From assembly GCA_963714875.1 (NCBI GenBank), contig CAVQQI010000011.1, positions 868,001-932,000 of the forward strand: 64,000 nt of DNA. Reading direction: 5' to 3'. Every line of letters starts with the position of its first letter. The first letter of the stretch is position 1. A program made the translations under genes and the position numbers. Below the pieces are notes generated by a model. That model was not told where the DNA came from. It saw only the letters and a list, made by a program, of their open reading frames with translations, and made no database searches. Of this stretch, positions 63,247-64,000 are shown piece after piece. The DNA is from JBAOHV01 sp963714875. GTDB lineage: Bacteria > Actinomycetota > Acidimicrobiia > Acidimicrobiales > Microtrichaceae.

Positions 63247-64000
63247 ATGAACGTCGATCAACCTGACACGACGACCACGTGTGAGGTGTGCCTCGACGGT
63301 GACGGACCCTGGGTCCGCGCCGAGCTCGGGCTCGGGGCGCGATCCATGCTCATCCAGCCGATCGAGGGGGACGGCGGCGCTGTCTGGGTCCCCTACGTCG
63401 ACGTCCGCCAGCTCGACGAGATCGACCGGAGCCCGACGGCCGCGCCGGGGGTCCGTCACCTGGAGATCGGGCTGCGCGACGGCCGCCGGCCACAGGTGGT
63501 CCTCCAGAGCTCGGCGGTCGAGGGATTGCTCGCAGCGCTCGCCACTGCGCAGTCGGAGCCCACCCAGGAGCCGCCACGACCGGCGGAGTTCGACATCGGC
63601 GGTCCTCCACCGACGCTGGCCTCCCCCTCGGCGCCGCTCGCGTCGCCGGTCGACGTCAGCGCTCCGGCCGCAAGCCCGTTCAGTCCGCTCGACCTGGCCC
63701 CGCAGCCCGAGCACACCGTCCCTGCGCCGTCTGCCACGTCCCCTGTGTTCCCGGTCTCGTCCGCCCCCCGTGCGGACCCGACGATGAGCGCCTCGGATCA
63801 GGACGGTGCCGGCAGCGGGGGGTCGTCCTCTCGTCGCAACGCAATGATCATCGGCGTCGCACTCCTGGCACTCATCGCTCTGGTCGTGCTCGCGTTCATC
63901 GTGTTCACCGGCGGCGACTCCGACGATGCCGCCACGCCCGACACGTCATCACCGGCGCCGACGACCACCTCAGCGCCATCGACATCGCCGCCCGTGCCAT
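63247..64000 (+). CDS. Membrane protein with N-terminal folded domain, Pro-rich linker and Ser/Thr tail, partial
   Basis: The frame is open from ATG 63247 (after GGTGAGG) to the right edge, with 251 codons visible and no stop. The N-terminal 95 residues look folded (WVRAELGLGARSMLIQPIEG, VWVPYVDVRQLDEIDRS, LEIGLRDGRRPQVVLQSSAV), with a PH-like strand pattern. A Pro/Ala/Ser linker (about 96-190) leads to one transmembrane helix (NAMIIGVALLALIALVVLAF, about residues 200-220) and then a Thr/Ser/Pro-rich tail of extracytoplasmic type. The topology would place the N-terminal domain inside the cell. The start of the tail and the length of the rest are unknown. Confidence 0.75.
   Translation, partial: MNVDQPDTTTTCEVCLDGDGPWVRAELGLGARSMLIQPIEGDGGAVWVPYVDVRQLDEIDRSPTAAPGVRHLEIGLRDGRRPQVVLQSSAVEGLLAALATAQSEPTQEPPRPAEFDIGGPPPTLASPSAPLASPVDVSAPAASPFSPLDLAPQPEHTVPAPSATSPVFPVSSAPRADPTMSASDQDGAGSGGSSSRRNAMIIGVALLALIALVVLAFIVFTGGDSDDAATPDTSSPAPTTTSAPSTSPPVP

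Noticed and set aside
1..64000. Prophage, insertion sequences or integrative elements
   Set aside because: No transposase, integrase, terminal repeats or phage structural genes were seen; codon use looks even throughout.

Overview
The window is GC-rich (roughly 70 percent by eye), densely coded DNA from an actinobacterium. GTG starts are common, gene overlaps are usually 4 bp, and many intergenic gaps are very short. The gene families are actinobacterial: egtD/egtB/egtE, class Ia-type nrdA/nrdB, a class A PBP with a Ser/Gly-rich tail, and secreted proteins ending in Ser/Thr runs. The overall flavour (Thr-rich tails, type-2 isoleucyl-tRNA synthetase, tRNA genes without encoded CCA) would fit class Acidimicrobiia. 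That placement is inference; no rRNA gene is present to confirm it.

Layout. 1-12.7 kb holds housekeeping and envelope genes: a LamG-like fragment, thiopurine methyltransferase, a LOG-family hydrolase, a beta-CASP nuclease, an unusual protein with 17 tandem nonapeptides coupled to an RDD membrane protein, a membrane alpha/beta-hydrolase, a histidine phosphatase, a zinc-ribbon coiled-coil protein and a class A PBP. 12.7-24 kb holds an oxidoreductase, nrdA-nrdB behind a promoter with a pair of NrdR-like boxes, a NUDIX hydrolase, a membrane metallophosphoesterase and ileS. 24-33 kb holds a large FtsX-type permease with a fused C-terminal domain, an enoyl-CoA hydratase family protein, a site-2 protease, a short malonyl-CoA decarboxylase and a polar amino-acid ABC importer. 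33-37 kb is an ergothioneine cluster (egtD-egtB-egtE). 37-50 kb is mixed: a LuxR regulator divergent from an NTF2-like protein, a ribosome-rescue/hibernation pair (baeRF plus HPF-like), a cupredoxin-like lipoprotein, a heme-dependent N-demethylase homologue beside a flavodoxin, an AraC regulator divergent from an extradiol dioxygenase, tRNA-Val, a NUDIX gene and an inositol-phosphatase gene.

50-59.5 kb reads as an omega-amino-acid or polyamine catabolic island. A class III aminotransferase, alanine dehydrogenase, Lrp regulator and FAD amine oxidase run left in one tight operon. Two aldehyde dehydrogenases, the second MmsA-like, run right from the same divergent promoter, which contains a 17-bp palindrome. 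A plausible flow is amine or omega-amino acid to semialdehyde to acid or acyl-CoA, with pyruvate/alanine cycling by alanine dehydrogenase. 59.5-64 kb holds a secretion locus (TasA-like protein, SipW-type signal peptidase, LamG-fold secreted protein), tRNA-Met and a membrane protein cut by the right edge.

A striking technical feature is that at least 14 single-base frameshifts interrupt otherwise intact genes, including the essential nrdA and ileS. Those that can be resolved lie mostly in short C/G runs, so they are far more likely sequencing or assembly errors than real pseudogenes. Coordinates below join the two halves of such genes.
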